Positions 1-12,477 of a stretch of 64,000 bases of DNA are shown one piece after another; the stretch's first letter is position 1; each line of letters starts with the position of its first letter. The stretch comes from Isoetes taiwanensis (Eukaryota > Streptophyta > Lycopodiopsida > Isoetales > Isoetaceae). The stretch covers positions 7,380,109 to 7,444,108 of the forward strand of contig JAJEKV010000004.1 of the NCBI GenBank assembly GCA_021234155.1, given 5' to 3'. The notes under the pieces are model-generated. The model was not told where the DNA came from. It ran no database searches and saw only the letters and a program-made list of their open reading frames with translations. The position numbers and the translations under genes are program-made.

Positions 1-1120
1 AACAATTGGGCACAAATAAAAGCAGCCTTTCTGGCCCACTGGCTCTCTCGCTGATGATCAACAGATCCTCATGCAACTGGATGAGATGCAACAACTTCCC
101 ATGGAAATTGCCTGTGACTTTGCTGATCATTTGCAGATTCAAGCATGATTCAAGTTGATAAACTTAGAAAATACTCCACGAAGAGAAAATTCTTATTTAG
201 CTCATAAAGCTTCCACCTGCCATGCGTATCATGACAAAGTTACAACATCCCACTGCCTTGTAAAAGGCGAGTCATCTTGCGAATCACTCAATCAACATTT
301 CTTCCCCTGGTGTTCCTTTTTCTGATCTTCACTTTATGGCACCTATTCTTGTAGCCCATAACCCATGTAACCATATCTCTGATTCAATCTCAACACAATC
401 AAAATTGGTGCTATATTTGTAAGTATCAAGGACACTTAGCCAATGAATGCTATTTCACGCTGGGCGCCCCACATTGCAAATGTCACATGTATCATTCCAC
501 GGAAAATGCACAGAGTCGCATTCCACTCCCTTTCGGCAAAAATAGTTTATCAAATTTATACCACGCAAGTTATCAATGCTTCAGCACAACCTTCTTTTCA
601 CCAACAATCTTATCAACAATTTCCTCCACAACATAAAACTCTCAGCGACTACCTCAACAGTCTTATGAATCACTCCTTAGCAAAATCATTAACAATCTTC
701 TCAATAAGCATTTTGATCGTCTCAACATTGCAACAATTTTGATCCGTCAAAAGTGCACAATGTGTATCAATCAATGGGTCACACCCACTATGATATGCCA
801 TGCACCTCAAGTTTTGGTACAAATTACAGGTACAAATCAGATAATTTTGGTTCATTTTGCTGCAAGCTTCCAAAGTTCTTTGGACTTGGCAATGTGCGCA
901 CACAGGAGACTTTCAGGTGAATGACCTCAAAGGTCTTCCTCCACAACTTAAGAAACTATTAGCTTACCATCTAGTTAGACTGAAGCCTATCACAATGCAA
1001 ATGGAAAGCAAGGGTACCCACACTCCTGCTTTTAGAGGAAGAGGAAGAAGTTTGAGCCGCTATAGAAGAAGACTTAGAGGTAGAGCATATCAACGGAAAG
1101 AGGTAGACCCCAAGAAGACG
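1..1120 (+). pseudogene. Degenerate retroelement gag-like relic with a CCHC zinc knuckle
   Basis: No long reading frame survives here. At 409-450 one frame encodes a retroviral-type zinc knuckle, CYICKYQGHLANEC, with exact Cys-X2-Cys-X4-His-X4-Cys spacing, which is the nucleic-acid-binding motif of Gag in LTR retrotransposons. Flanking frames are interrupted by stops. An Arg/Gly-rich open stretch lies at about 1030-1120. No protease, reverse transcriptase or LTR is visible nearby, so the clade cannot be named. The knuckle is seen directly; assignment of the rest of the interval to the same element is inference. Confidence 0.45.
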
Positions 1121-2022
1121 TGACAAGGTATTTTGCTTCAGCCTTCCATCCTAAGGACATTTACTTCGTAACGAAGTATCTTTCTCCAGAAGGACAAGCA
1201 TCACATGTGGGGTTGTAGGCGCTCAGAAGGCTGGCATGACTAAAGAGGATCAAGCACAATAGTGTACCAGCCATTCTAGTAAAGAGGAATCTCATCCTAA
1301 CCTACTACAAACCACAGAAAGGGGCATGGACAGACCTCAATCTCCTCTTGATGGCTGGAAATAAGAGACGAGACACCACTCGCAATAGAGGCCGCTGGTC
1401 ATTCGACAACTTCAATTATGACACTAAGGGGGCTTGGAGTCATAGAATCGGGCAAATCTGATAAGAAAATCTAATGGAACTTGGCGGGATTGCATTATAG
1501 CAATTGGGAACCTTTGCTGTAGGTCTAATCAGAGCTAACATATTCAATTATCTTCTATTTGCCAACGGAATTTGCCCTATTACTTAAATTTCTGGTTCAG
1601 TTGGATGGATCAATTATTGTGCCAGAGCTTTAATACTTTCAACTTGGTTGAGTAATTGTTATAGTTTGTTGTGATTTATCATGAAAAAGTATGGTTCTTA
1701 ACATCTTCTTTGACATTTCTAAGTGTGTTTACATACCGCTAGTAGCACATACTCATGGTTAAGTCGGGCTATGGTCCAAGTTCATAATATGAAGCATGTT
1801 GTGTAAGCATTGAAATCCTTAGCAATAAATGATTCATATTGGAAGGTGGTGTCTCTACAATTTCAGTATTCCGATGATCATAGTAACTTCAACTCATGAA
1901 CTAGACTACTTTTCCTTTGCAGCAGTACATTTCCTTGTGATGGGCAAGATGTATAGGTTCATGATACTCATTTCCTTGTGTTGCCAGTTCTTTTTTGCCT
2001 TTTTTATTTTTTTTTCCCCAAC

Positions 2023-2056
<34 letters not shown>

Positions 2057-4397
2057 ATCTCCTCCCATAACACATCCATAACAAAATATAGTTAGTTATT
2101 TTTTTCCCAGAAAAACAAATATCTTGAGGGCAGTTATGGCCCTCACTCTAATATCCAACACTAGGAAAAAGGAAGGAAGCTTCTGAAATCGGCCATGGCT
2201 ACTTAATCGGAAGAGGGCAGCTTCCGAAAGCTAGAGATCCGCTCCACCCACTACTTGCTTGCTGTAGTTTGCTGGCCCTTTTTCCACATTCCAATTTGAT
2301 GTCTCGCCATAAACAATTCGCGCACAAATAAGTCATCAACTATAACAATCAACAATATGAAGCTTTCACCCAAAACTAGTAACTAGCAATATAGAATGGG
2401 CACAATCATTAGCAATCCAGTTATGTCTATTTTTAAATTTCTTTCTTTTTATATAGAAGATAAGAACATAGTAGTCACATCCTCTATTTGTAGGCATAAT
2501 TTTTTCTTAAAAGAATACTCTCAACTTTCACACAAGGATGCCACTGCTTGGAATATTCTTGTTAAATATAATAAGCTTAAATCTATGTGGTGAACCAAAG
2601 CTATCTATTGTAAGGACCATTCTTGCATGCATTTCCTATATTACACACAGTGAGGAGAACAAGTTGCCTGATTTAAGGCTATGTCCCCCAATACAATATT
2701 TATTCTCAACTAGTTTAGGAAATAACTGACCTATTTTTTGCCATGGCATAAAACACTACAAATTTTTCTGATCATTGTACTATTGTACTGCAAGTTTCGG
2801 CCTCTGAGATACAATTTTACAACAAAATAGACTGCTTCACTCCCATCGGCTTTCATTTTTAGAGTGGCAACAAGCATTCTGTAGCCAAATAGTCTATAGC
2901 TACCCAAAATCTCCAAATTTGAATTTATATAGCCATTAACATAGCAAATGGCATGTCCGAAACTGCATTTTTTTAGCTGGTAACACCAAATTCGACAGCT
3001 TCAATCGTGATTGTGGCCTCAAATCCTGTTGCGACTGCTGTGGTCACATGGTGCCAAGATATTGGCCTTGATATATTTTCAAAAAATAGGGTTTGTAAGC
3101 ATTGCCACTATAATAGGATCTTTAACCCTAAATCAACGATATTGCATTACATTAACCATAAGCACATAAGAAGCAACTACCTGTCTCTGCCAGATGAGCC
3201 ATAAAACACAAAAAATAACAAGATTTCTAATCTGCTCAAATGCAGGAGGGATTGGTCATTACAGAGCATTTTTAAACAAAGAAAGCTCCACAGGATTTGC
3301 ATAGTTTCCAGTTCCAAGAAACCCTAGGAAGCAGAAGCAATGATTATGGCATGGAAATTTTCGGTCCCATCCCGATTCTGCTCAGAAAAGGTCGTTGCCT
3401 TTTCTTAATGAGACTTACATTGTTTATACAATGGTTTGGGACCCAATTCTTGCAAAGCGAATCATACAAGTCTAAAAGAAGGAAACCCCAAATGACCTAA
3501 TCCTAGATTGTGAGAATCAGCAAGTATTGCATCTAGTCCAACAACTTGTGATAGGAGGAAGACAACGATGAGGTTAAGGGGCCGGGGTGGGGATCTTACG
3601 TAGTTGTCAGTGCATGTTAATTGCTTTCTATCCTCATGCCAAAGGCATTAGGAAGAAAGCCCAAAAGTTCGAAGCATCTATACTTCGAAAAAGATGGTAG
3701 GCAATGAGAACAAACGAACCTAAACATATTGATGAGAAGTGACATGTGGGGGTCCGTCTAGAACATGGATGGATGTGCGCATTATCCCTTTGAATATGTA
3801 GAGATGGGTATTAGACTATGGCCCAGCAACAAGAATTGTGCACGTTATTATTATCCACGACTTTGAATAGTTTGAAGCAAAATGGTCATGACGTGCACGC
3901 ACCAGTGGCTTGGTGACATGTAGGAAAAGACCTTGTACAAACATTTAACGTTGCAGTAGTGTTGTTCACATGATAGAAAGCATTACTGTCGTAGCTTCAC
4001 ATGACCAAGCGATTACCCACCATGCACGAAGTCGTCGGGAGGGAACCTGGAGAAGAGGCGACGACTTCCTTGCGTGAGGAGCCCATTCTTCCTTTCCTTC
4101 GACGCGGGGTTTTGGGCGGCAAAGGGCCATCACGCATCCGTATTGTTGCCAAGAACAACAGGTTTTCCCTTAGCCGGCACCTAGGAATTGCAAGTGATCT
4201 GTAATCCTCTTTGATTTGGCTTCAATCAAACCTATTTCTGTTGCAAATCCGCCTCTCTTGAACCTTTCGCAGCTGGATTTCTACGACGCTAACAATAAGT
4301 TTCTTTCCATTCGTTTCAATCGCCTATTTGGCTGCTTAAAATCATGAGATTTTGTCAAATTTCCTAAAGATCCGTGCATTTTGGGCGTTTTTGAGAC
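1121..4397. other. Unassigned sequence upstream of the receptor gene
   Basis: About 3.3 kb with no gene I can recognise on either strand; the open frames are short and resemble no known protein. It holds a 32-base A run at 2024-2055. The last several hundred bases before 4398 must contain the promoter and 5' leader of the downstream receptor gene, but I cannot pick out a convincing TATA box. Confidence 0.5.
2024..2055 (+). repeat. Poly(A) tract, 32 bases
   Basis: Uninterrupted run of 32 A following T-rich sequence. It could be the tail of an old retroposed copy or a simple mononucleotide repeat; no recognisable retroposon body precedes it. Confidence 0.8.
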
Positions 4398-7300
4398 ATG
4401 GGTCGGAAGAATTGGGATTCTAGGAGCGGAGTAATCACTGGATTCTTATTCTTCCTCCTTGCTCTGAGTCCTGTTGTGAAGGCCAAGTTCCTAGTCGAGA
4501 AGAATAGCATCAGTGTGACTTCTCCGAGTTCTCTTAAGGGGACCTATGATAGTGCAATAGGCAATTTTGGTGTGCCCCAGTATGGAGGAACCATGGCGGG
4601 AACCGTTTTCTATCCAAAAACGGATGCTACTGGATGCAAGCCTTTTAGCGATGATGGCATATCATTTACTAGGAAGGCAGGCACCCTTCCTACAATTGTT
4701 CTAATTGATCGTGGAGGTATGTTTTTTGCATGAGAAGATTGGGTTCTTAAGCAATGATTTGTTAGGTTTTAAGTTTTTGACTGACACCAAATTGGAAGCA
4801 GATTGCTACTTTGCTTTGAAGGTTTGGAATGCACAGCTTGCTGGAGCCTCTGCAGTTCTAGTTGCCGATGATCGCACTGAAAATCTTATCACCATGGATT
4901 CTCCTGAGGAAGACAACACAGCAGCAGATTATATTCAAAACATAACCATTCCCTCTGCTTTAATTGAGAAGAGCTTTGGGGATTCTCTTCGGAAAGCTTT
5001 AAAAGATGGAGAAATGGTCAACATCAACTTGGACTGGAGGGAGTCTCTTCCACATCCAGATGAACGGGTAGAATACGAATTCTGGACAAATAGTAATGAT
5101 GAATGTGGTGCCAAGTGTGAGAGCCAGGTGAATTTTGTGAAGAATTTCAAGGGTGCTGCACAAATTCTCGAGCGAGGTGGTTATACATTGTTTACTCCAC
5201 ATTATATTACATGGTACTGCCCACAAGCATTCATCTTAAGCAAACAATGCCAATCACAATGCATAAACCATGGAAGATATTGTGCACCAGATCCTGAGCA
5301 GGATTTTACCCAAGGCTATGATGGGAAGGATGTGGTCACTGAAAATTTGAGGCAGCTCTGTGTTTTTAAAGTTGCCACTGACCTTAAAAAACCATGGATT
5401 TGGTGGGACTATGTTACAGACTTTCAGATAAGGTGTCCCATGAAGGAGAAGAAATACAATCAAGCATGTGCAGAAGAGGTTATCAGTTCACTAGGTTTGT
5501 ATTTTTACAGTCAAGGAAAAGTGATGTTGCAAATTAGACCTTGGGGATAAAAATTGTGTCCTGACATCTGAGTTTTTGGTTAGGGCTATCATTAAGCAAA
5601 ATACAAGACTGCATGGGAGATCCAGAAGCTGATAAAGAGAACCCTGTTCTCAAAGGGGAGCAAGATGCACAGGTATTTATTTTCTGATATGCAGTGTGGT
5701 AAAATGCCAAGAAGGCTATCTAAGTCATTTATTTCAGAATAATAGCATTTTTGCCCTTGGGTATAGGTTGGACATGGTTCACGAGGAGATGTTACAATTT
5801 TGCCCACTTTAGTTATAAATAACAGACAGTACAGAGGTCAGTGGCATATTTTTGGTTATTATTCTTGGTAGCTAGCTACAATTTTGTTGTGCTCTTATAA
5901 GTGTGGTTCTTTAATACCTAAGGAAAGCTCGACAAAGGAGCAGTGTTAAAGGCGATCTGCTCAGGATTTGAAGAAACAACAGAACCTACAGTTTGCTTAG
6001 GTGCAGGTAAATATGATAATAACGTTGCTAGTACTACATTCTCGAAGGCGAGAAAAGTAGCATGTATCTCGACACATGCAGAGTATATACCAATTCTTCA
6101 TGGTGTGGAACAGTTGGCATTTTTGCAAAAAATGCAGTCTCTTGTGTTAGTTCATAATATTACTAGTAAAAGCTTGTGTTCCCATATATAGAGCATATCA
6201 GGATTGGGCAGTCATCTTTTTCTATAATCTTGTTGAAGTTGGATGGCTGATTAATGTCATGAAGCCTTTTCCAGATATGGAGACAAATGAATGTCTCACA
6301 AATAATGGAGGTTGTTGGGAAGACAAAAAGGCCAATATAACTGCTTGCAAGGTAATCAGTTTTTTTGCTGATAGTATTTTGTCTGGCTTTTACTGTATAA
6401 TTGTAGTTAATAGGGCCTTACAATGTTGCTCAAGATTCTTAACGGTTAAACCAAATGAAATTTTAAAACTGCAAATTTCCAGGATACATTCCGTGGCCGG
6501 GTGTGCCAGTGCCCTTTAGTTGAGGGTGTCCAGTTTTCAGGTGATGGATACACGAAGTGTGAAGGTAAAGCCTGCCCTTTCTGTTATCTAATCCATGATG
6601 GTAGATGTTTAACTGGCAATGTTAATTCATTTTGACCACCTTGTTTTTCTTGCGTCGGCCATCTAAACAAACATAAGTCCACAAAATATTGCTCTCAACT
6701 TCACTCTTCTACCTTGTGATTTGTGGTCTTATTTCTTTATGTTAGCTTCATAGGCATTATAACAAGCTCATAGATACTTATGGCCCAAATGTCCTCCAAT
6801 ATTTATGGCCGAAAGCCCTTTTTAATGTCAGCTGTTGGCGTTGGACGGTGCAAATTACAAAATGGAGGATGCTGGGAGACCAAGCAAAATGGAGCTTACT
6901 TTACTGCATGCTGGGTAATATTCGATTTTGTGCCATTTTTGCCTTCATATTATTATTGGGATACATCATGACAATATGATTCCCTCTTGCCAGGATGGAC
7001 CTGAAAATGGATGCAAGTGTCCTTTAGGATTCAGAGGGAACGGCATAGATAGCTGTGAAGGTATGCCATTAATGAAGCAGTAACAATTGTCACGTACTGC
7101 ATTTTCAGAGTCATAAATCGATGGTACCCTGTTGCAGATATTGACGAGTGTAAAGAAAAACTTGCGTGCCAATGCCCTGAATGCAATTGCAAAAACACGT
7201 TTGGTGGTTATGACTGCACATGCAATGGCAATCTGTTATACATGCACGAACATGATACTTGCATCAGTAAGTTATATAACTTGCTTTCACTGTTTGATTG

Positions 7301-7628
7301 GGATGCAATCTCAATTTAGCATTTATATAATTTTAAATAAAATATTTTTTAGGTAACAAGGTTACAGCAGCTAGAATTGGGTGGGCAGTTGTGCTGGTTC
7401 TTCTAGGCGGTTTATCTGCTGCTGGAGTTGCTGCCTATATTGTATACAAGTACAGGATCCGAGTATGTTACTTATCTGTTTCCATATCTGCTTTCTGTGT
7501 TTGCTGGTCACTGATCAAATTAAATATGACAGTCATACATGGATTCTGAAATTCGGGCCATTATGGCCCAATATATGCCATTGGATAGCCAAAATGACAT
7601 CCATCATCATTTACAAGACGACATTTGA
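4398..7628 (+). CDS. VSR: Vacuolar sorting receptor (VSR/BP-80 family), 12 exons, 632 aa
   Basis: Type I membrane receptor that sorts soluble cargo to the plant vacuole between trans-Golgi and prevacuolar compartments. Exons joined by eye with GT/AG borders and consistent phase: 4398-4716, 4802-5494, 5584-5672, 5767-5836, 5923-6006, 6275-6351, 6483-6564, 6832-6914, 6994-7060, 7138-7266, 7353-7462, 7533-7628; total 1899 nt including TGA. Signal peptide residues 1-29 (cleavage after VVKA); protease-associated cargo-binding domain about 60-170; Cys-rich central domain about 180-410; two EGF-like repeats about 419-521; a calcium-binding-type EGF beginning DIDEC in exon 10; one membrane span about 573-596; short cytosolic tail with the tyrosine sorting motif YMPL (615-618). 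Length and exon phases fit the family, and no frameshift or premature stop is seen, so the gene appears intact. The start is the first ATG giving a signal peptide. The exact paralogue is not assignable. Confidence 0.96.
6030..6137 (+). pseudogene. Ty1/copia RNase H-like relic inside receptor intron 5
   Basis: Intron 5 of the receptor gene (6007-6274) contains an open stretch whose translation has the layout of the C-terminal RNase H region of plant copia polyproteins: a Ser/Thr-rich start, a KVACIST motif, then HAEYI and a downstream HGVEQL segment. In intact copia elements the equivalent block reads approximately V-A-x-S-T/S-x-A-E-Y. It is only about 36 residues, with nothing recognisable around it, so it is an old fragment carried in the intron. 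Recognition is by motif memory only. Confidence 0.45.
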
Positions 7629-9182
7629 TTTTTGTGAGGTATTAGGGTAACTTTTTTGCTTATATATTCTATATCATGAGATGCCAAATTTTAACACTTG
7701 GCGCTGCAGCTGAAGGTCGAATTTGGAGTTACTCTTGCCAAGATGGACAAATGGGTGATGACTGTAAATCTTTCCATTATGATTAGCCGATTTGTTCCAC
7801 AAACAGCTTATTGTAAATGCATGTAGATTTGATTCATAGCCGTTGGCCTCTAGTTGGATGGGCGTATTTGCTAATCCTTGTTGATAATTTTCAATCTGAA
7901 AACATGGCCTTCTTTTGTGTAGCATTATTATTATAAAAATAAAGACAGAAATTATATTTTTACTTTATGCATTAAGTTTCTCCATCGTACATGTCCTTAC
8001 TTATGCTGCGAAATAAAATACAGTTTAAACTGTGCCATTGAGCATTTTGGATAACCTTTAGTTGGTCTTTCTTACTTCTCTATTCTTACTTAATGGGATG
8101 TTTATATCTTGTTTTCTGGACCATTGATCTGGGGAATATTCTCAGATCAAGGGCCCTTAATTTTTTGCACGGGTACCCCCACAAAACAGACTATGGACTG
8201 CCGGAATGAATACTCAGACTAACAGCAAGAGCTAATAGCTGAGCTTGACCCCATCGGCCACCTAATGCGGCGAACCCATATGCCCTCTTCTTCCCGAGCA
8301 TCAAAAAACCATCCCTAACTCGCCCCGCATTCAATACCCAAAAATCATAAAATACATGCACTGTTACAACATCAGCTTCCGGATCTGAGACATTGCGAGC
8401 AACAATATAAATAACACCCACATTATGCCTCTGATTCTATTGCCTTGCCCCGCGTGTGACAGTTTAGCAGTTTCTGTCTCCGTCAATTCTGCATCCCACA
8501 TTTCAGTGCAAATCGGCCTCAGTGGCTTCAGGGCAAATCAGCCTCAGGGCAAGGTGGGTTCAAGGAAAATCGCCTTCAGTGGCTTCAGGGTATTCTTCCG
8601 GGCATTCCTCAGCTCCAAATCAAAGCATACCTCAACTCCATTTCTCGCACAGAGCAGATTCATATGCCAGAAACTTTGGCCCGCTACCAGCTTCCGAGTC
8701 TGGCATGCCCACGCCCAGGAGGTCCTCTCGTGTCCGCTGCCCAGCCGCCTGCACATGCATTCTTTGAAAACAGACCGAAATATTCTCTAAAAAACCCACC
8801 CAAATTTAGAACAATTCCCCTTAAGCCAATTAAGCTCCTCAAGTTGGCCTAAATATACCTTTTTCTATACAATACCATACCGAAATCATAATCCCCACCA
8901 TTGCCAAAATACCTTCCCCCAATACCAAATGAATTGGGCAAACATAATTGGGTTAGACAATATTACCCTAAATTGGCCCACTTGGTAACTTCAATGCGTA
9001 GAATTAAATTTGAAAAATTAGGGTTTGGTCGCCATACAGTTCTAACAAATAGCCTGATTTAATCGGTAAATTTATCTTTAACGTCCTTCTTTTTGCCCTA
9101 AAATTCTACATAAAAAGTTATTAATGGTCAAAGTATAGGGCTGCCAATTGCTTTGTTGTGTGGCACGCAAGGCTTGGGCATG
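7629..9182. other. 3' UTR of the receptor gene and unassigned sequence
   Basis: The first few hundred bases after the stop codon are AT-rich and are the likely 3' untranslated region, with an AATAAA at 7938-7943. After about 8170 composition changes and frames open on the minus strand at 8191-8421 and the plus strand at 8425-8790, but neither resembles a known protein. Short direct repeats containing GTGGCTTCAGGG occur at about 8520-8590. No gene can be supported. Confidence 0.5.
7938..7943 (+). promoter_or_regulatory. Candidate poly(A) signal of the receptor gene
   Basis: AATAAA about 310 bases downstream of the receptor stop codon in an AT-rich stretch. Plant poly(A) signals are loose, so this is only a candidate. 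Confidence 0.35.
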
Positions 9183-9328
9183 CGAGGTCTAGGGCCCCTT
9201 GACCGCACATCAAAAGGGCCTCCTCACGCTGCGCACCGTCCCCTCAAGGCAGGCGAGGTCTAAGCCCCTTGACTGCACACCAGAAGGGCCTGCTCACGCT
9301 GCACACCATCCCCTAACTGTGCGGCAAG
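9183..9328 (+). repeat. Tandem duplication, two 71-bp units
   Basis: The segment beginning GCGAGGTCTAGGG at 9183 is repeated from 9254 with several substitutions. Both units contain a CCCCTTGAC element, an AAGGGCCT element and a CTCACGCTG element in the same order. No coding content is apparent. Confidence 0.8.
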
Positions 9329-9430
9329 CAATGTTCACTGCTCAGAACCATATAACCATTCGCTTCACGGCATTTTCGTGGTCGTGAGGTCCGGAGGCTA
9401 CCTCCATCGTACCTCCACCCACCCACCGCG

Positions 9431-9900
9431 GCATCTTCAACGGCTCCTAGTAGGCAGTCCTTTGCCAAAATATCAGCTTTGACCTCTTTTCTGTTACAAA
9501 CAAAGGTTAGCTACAAATAATGACCAATCTTCCAATAGCTCAATGCAAATGATCATACATAGAATTTTTTACTAGTCCTTTAGGCCAAAGCTCACCACAG
9601 AAAGGAATTTGGAAGGATTAACCCTTAGAGAATCCTCTCAGAAAGAAACTCATAATTCAAGAAGGTATGGAAGAAAGTTAACAAACAAGGATTTGGAAAC
9701 GTAGAATGAGAAAAACCTGAATCACAATAACCGTATTTCTTCCCCTTATATGGAGATAAGGGAGCCTTTTTTCATAAAAGGTAAATGTACACATGCCATT
9801 TTAGGATCTCAACATTTTCCAAGGTTCCATATATAAGTCCCATGCAAATATCTCTTTTCTGCTTTCCGAACGATTCCCTCGAGCACCACCATATCCATTC
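9431..9900 (+). repeat. Paralogous flank block, copy A
   Basis: This block aligns by eye with the sequence left of the R LTR in unit 1 (scattered from about 12881 and continuous from about 13769 to 14267) and partly with 21888-22238. It shares the phrase CCTTTGCCAAAATATCA and ends in CATTC directly before the LTR start TGATAC. It is shorter than the 12881-14267 copy, consistent with internal deletion. It shows that the R LTR insertion site was duplicated at least three times in this window. Confidence 0.7.
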
Positions 9901-10695
9901 TGATACGATGCAAGCATGGGGGAGTGGTCCACGGCAAATGGATTATGGAAATATGGCAAACGTATGGCAAATAATATATGAATATTAATCCTAATGTTTC
10001 CCTAAGTGTATATAAAGAAGGGACATAGAATAATATAATATTGATATTTATGTAAGGGGTCGAGGCACTATCATTGGGATGATTATTAATTTGGATCAAG
10101 CTCGAGGAAAAGGCCATAGATAATATCCCATATGATAAGTCATGTCTAATCAAAAGCAAGGAGATATTTTGATATAAAAGGCAACTGCCTGCTAAAAAAG
10201 GCTAAAGTCGTGGAGAGGTCTATAAATAGAACCTAAATTTCAGTTAGAGATATCTCATCTCCACAACCGAAGCTCCGATTGAGGCAACTTTTACATCTTG
10301 GAACCGGCTTGGAGTCTAGTTTCCGAATTAGGATGGCACGTCTCATACTTCATCCGTATGAGGGAGTAATGACCGAAAATGTAACAAGGGGTCACCAATT
10401 TCTGTTACAGCGACATTACAGACTTGCAATTACTTTCTGATCTGTGGCTACCTGGAATAGCAAGATTAGCCTGGAGGGCCAATAAGCCAGATGCCAGAGC
10501 TTTGTATTTGCCATAGGGCTTGTGTTTTGTCATAACTCAATGGATCCGGTTGGCTGGTTAATTGTGCTCCTATATTCTTTGTATCTGGAAGACTATCTCT
10601 TTCTTGATCTTGTTCATCAGTGGTGATGATGTTGTGATGTTGTGATGTTGTGAATTCAAGTTGATCTTATGTATCTACTAAAATATTATTTCAAG
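9901..10695 (+). mobile_element. R element, LTR copy R1 (3' end deleted)
   Basis: LTR beginning TGATACGATGC, almost full length, uninterrupted by the chromovirus that splits its relatives in units 1 and 2. The sequence around 9995-10010 (CCTAAGTGTATATAAAG) is the intact form of the AAGTG target site used by that chromovirus. The LTR end and primer-binding site, still present in copy R2, are missing by a small deletion at about 10695. It is preceded by CATTC, matching the target duplication seen at the sibling copies. Confidence 0.75.
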
Positions 10696-11040
10696 AGTCT
10701 TCAATTCGTGAGAGAAATTTAAGAAGTCAGAAACGATGGTGCTAGGAATTTCCCAGAGGGCCTTAAAGATCAGTGTTTTTGTACGTGCTACAAGGACTAC
10801 TATTAGTTCTTATTTTGTTGGATCTTGGCAAGAGCATAAACAAGCATAAACAATCTATGTGAATTGTTTAAAAGCATTTATGGCAATTGTGGGGAAGCCT
10901 AAGCAAAAAGGCAAAGCAAAAATTTATTTTCCTGGAGATTAAATTTCAATGAGATTAAACAAGTTACTACTTGTTGATGATAAGATTACTCCAATATTGC
11001 AGAGACAAAAGGAGCTGAGCAGAATCGAAGATAGTTGCTG
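10696..11040 (+). pseudogene. R element internal region, gag start relic (copy 1)
   Basis: Aligns by eye to 12540-12870 downstream of copy R2, for example the shared stretch around GATGGTGCTAGGAATTTCC. By position it is the beginning of the internal region after the primer-binding site, where gag would lie. Reading frames are interrupted and no conserved domain can be recognised, so the clade of element R (copia or Ty3) stays open. Confidence 0.5.
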
Positions 11041-12090
11041 CAAGGGACGGAGCTTTTAAGGAGCCAGAAGCACGAAGTATCTGCTTCTTGCTTCTGGCTT
11101 GTCGTGGAGGCGAGTTGTCATGGAAACAAATAGCTTGTCATGGAGACAAGTAACATTTGCTATATTCTTAATCAAATTTCATTGAGCTCTGGTTTATCAT
11201 AATAGCCGAACTACCTACCATAACCTCATGCAAACTCTGAAAGACTATTTTGATCATTTGAGCCTATACAACTTCCTAGCCTGAGGAGGAAAACCGTAAA
11301 GAAGCATCCTTGCTTAAGCTCGTGGAGATCCAGATTGTGGTGATTTGAGAGGCCGGTTGGCCGTGCGGGTTGTCCATATTAATATCTGACTTTGGAAGTC
11401 ATCTATATTAATACTTGACTTTATTTGCAGGTGCTTAGCGTTAAGCATTGAGAAGAACTCTACAGATAAGCTATTGGATGTGGATGCGAAATTTGGATTA
11501 GGAATCTCAAATTGCTTCATATGAGACAGCCTTATGGGTAAAGTTCGTAAGTTCAATTTCTTTATTTGGAATAAAGAATAGATACTTTTGTTGTGTATAC
11601 CCATGGTAGACTAGCAAGTACGATTACAACGTAGTAGGCTTGAACATGGTATACTAGATAGGGAATGCCTCTTGGTAGATTAGTAATTGTGTCTGCAGCA
11701 TAATCGACTTGAACAAGAGTGCATAAGAGTATACTTTTAAAGACTAGTAACTGTGATTGCAACACAATTGGCTTGACAAAAGTTGCATCTGTATCTTGGA
11801 GATACACTGTGTCGTGGTGGCGATACAATCAAGTAGTACTCTGGAGGTACGAAAGATAATGATGTACTGTGGTAGTACAAAGGATATATCGTACTTTGGA
11901 AGTACGGGGGTATCCGTAACCAAGGGATATATCGTACTTTGGAAGTACGCGGATACCCATAACCATTGCTGGATTGTGCAGGATTGTGAAACTTCTAGGT
12001 TAGAATGGTTGCGTGTGATCCTTCTTGTGCGGCTTGAAATGGAGTGTATCTTGGACGATCGCAGACGATCTGTCTTGAGAAGGGATGGAT
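11041..12090. other. Unassigned sequence with a short hairpin-repeat cluster
   Basis: No gene recognised. The segment 11560-11970 is rich in short dyads of the form GTAC(T)...(A)GTAC, described separately. Open frames on both strands here result from these repeats and show no similarity to proteins I know. Confidence 0.5.
11836..11948 (+). repeat. Four short hairpin motifs, GTACTnTGGnnGTAC
   Basis: Near-identical 15-base dyads lie at 11836-11850, 11864-11878, 11891-11905 and 11934-11948. Each has arms GTACT/AGTAC or GTACT/GGTAC around a TGG-containing centre. The last two sit in a longer direct repeat of about 43 bp containing GGATATATC. Diverged relatives with GATAC arms occur just upstream (about 11795-11825). 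Confidence 0.75.
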
Positions 12091-12463
12091 TGATCACACA
12101 AGCATGGGAGAGTGGTCCATGGCAAATAGATTATGGAAATATGGCAAAAGTATGGCAAATAATATGTGAATATCAATCCTAATGTTTTCCCAAGTGTATA
12201 TAAAGAAGGGCATAGGATAATATAATATCGATATTTATGTAAGGGGTCAAGGCACTGTTTTTGGGATGATTATTAGTTTGGATCGAGCTCAAGGATCCGG
12301 TTGGGTGGTTAATTGTGCTCCTATATTCTTTGTATCTCTTTCTTGATCTTGTTCATCAGTGGTGATGATATTGTGATGTTGTGAATTCAAGTTGATCTTA
12401 TTTATCTACTAAAATATTATTTCAAGATCATATAAGCATCCCAGAAAGTCAAGAATCGGATCA
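12091..12463 (+). mobile_element. R element, LTR copy R2 (internally deleted 5' LTR)
   Basis: Begins TGATCACACAAGC and ends GAATCGGATCA, so it has TG...CA ends. Relative to copy R1 it lacks about 440 bp between the GAGCTC region and the TCCGGTTGG region. It is followed directly by a primer-binding site, which fixes it as a 5' LTR on the plus strand. Confidence 0.75.
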
Positions 12464-12465
12464 AT

Positions 12466-12477
12466 TGGTATCAGAGC
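12466..12477 (+). other. Primer-binding site, initiator-Met tRNA type
   Basis: TGGTATCAGAGC, the standard complement of the 3' end of plant initiator methionine tRNA, two bases after the R2 LTR end. This is the start point of minus-strand DNA synthesis in plant LTR retrotransposons. Confidence 0.85.
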
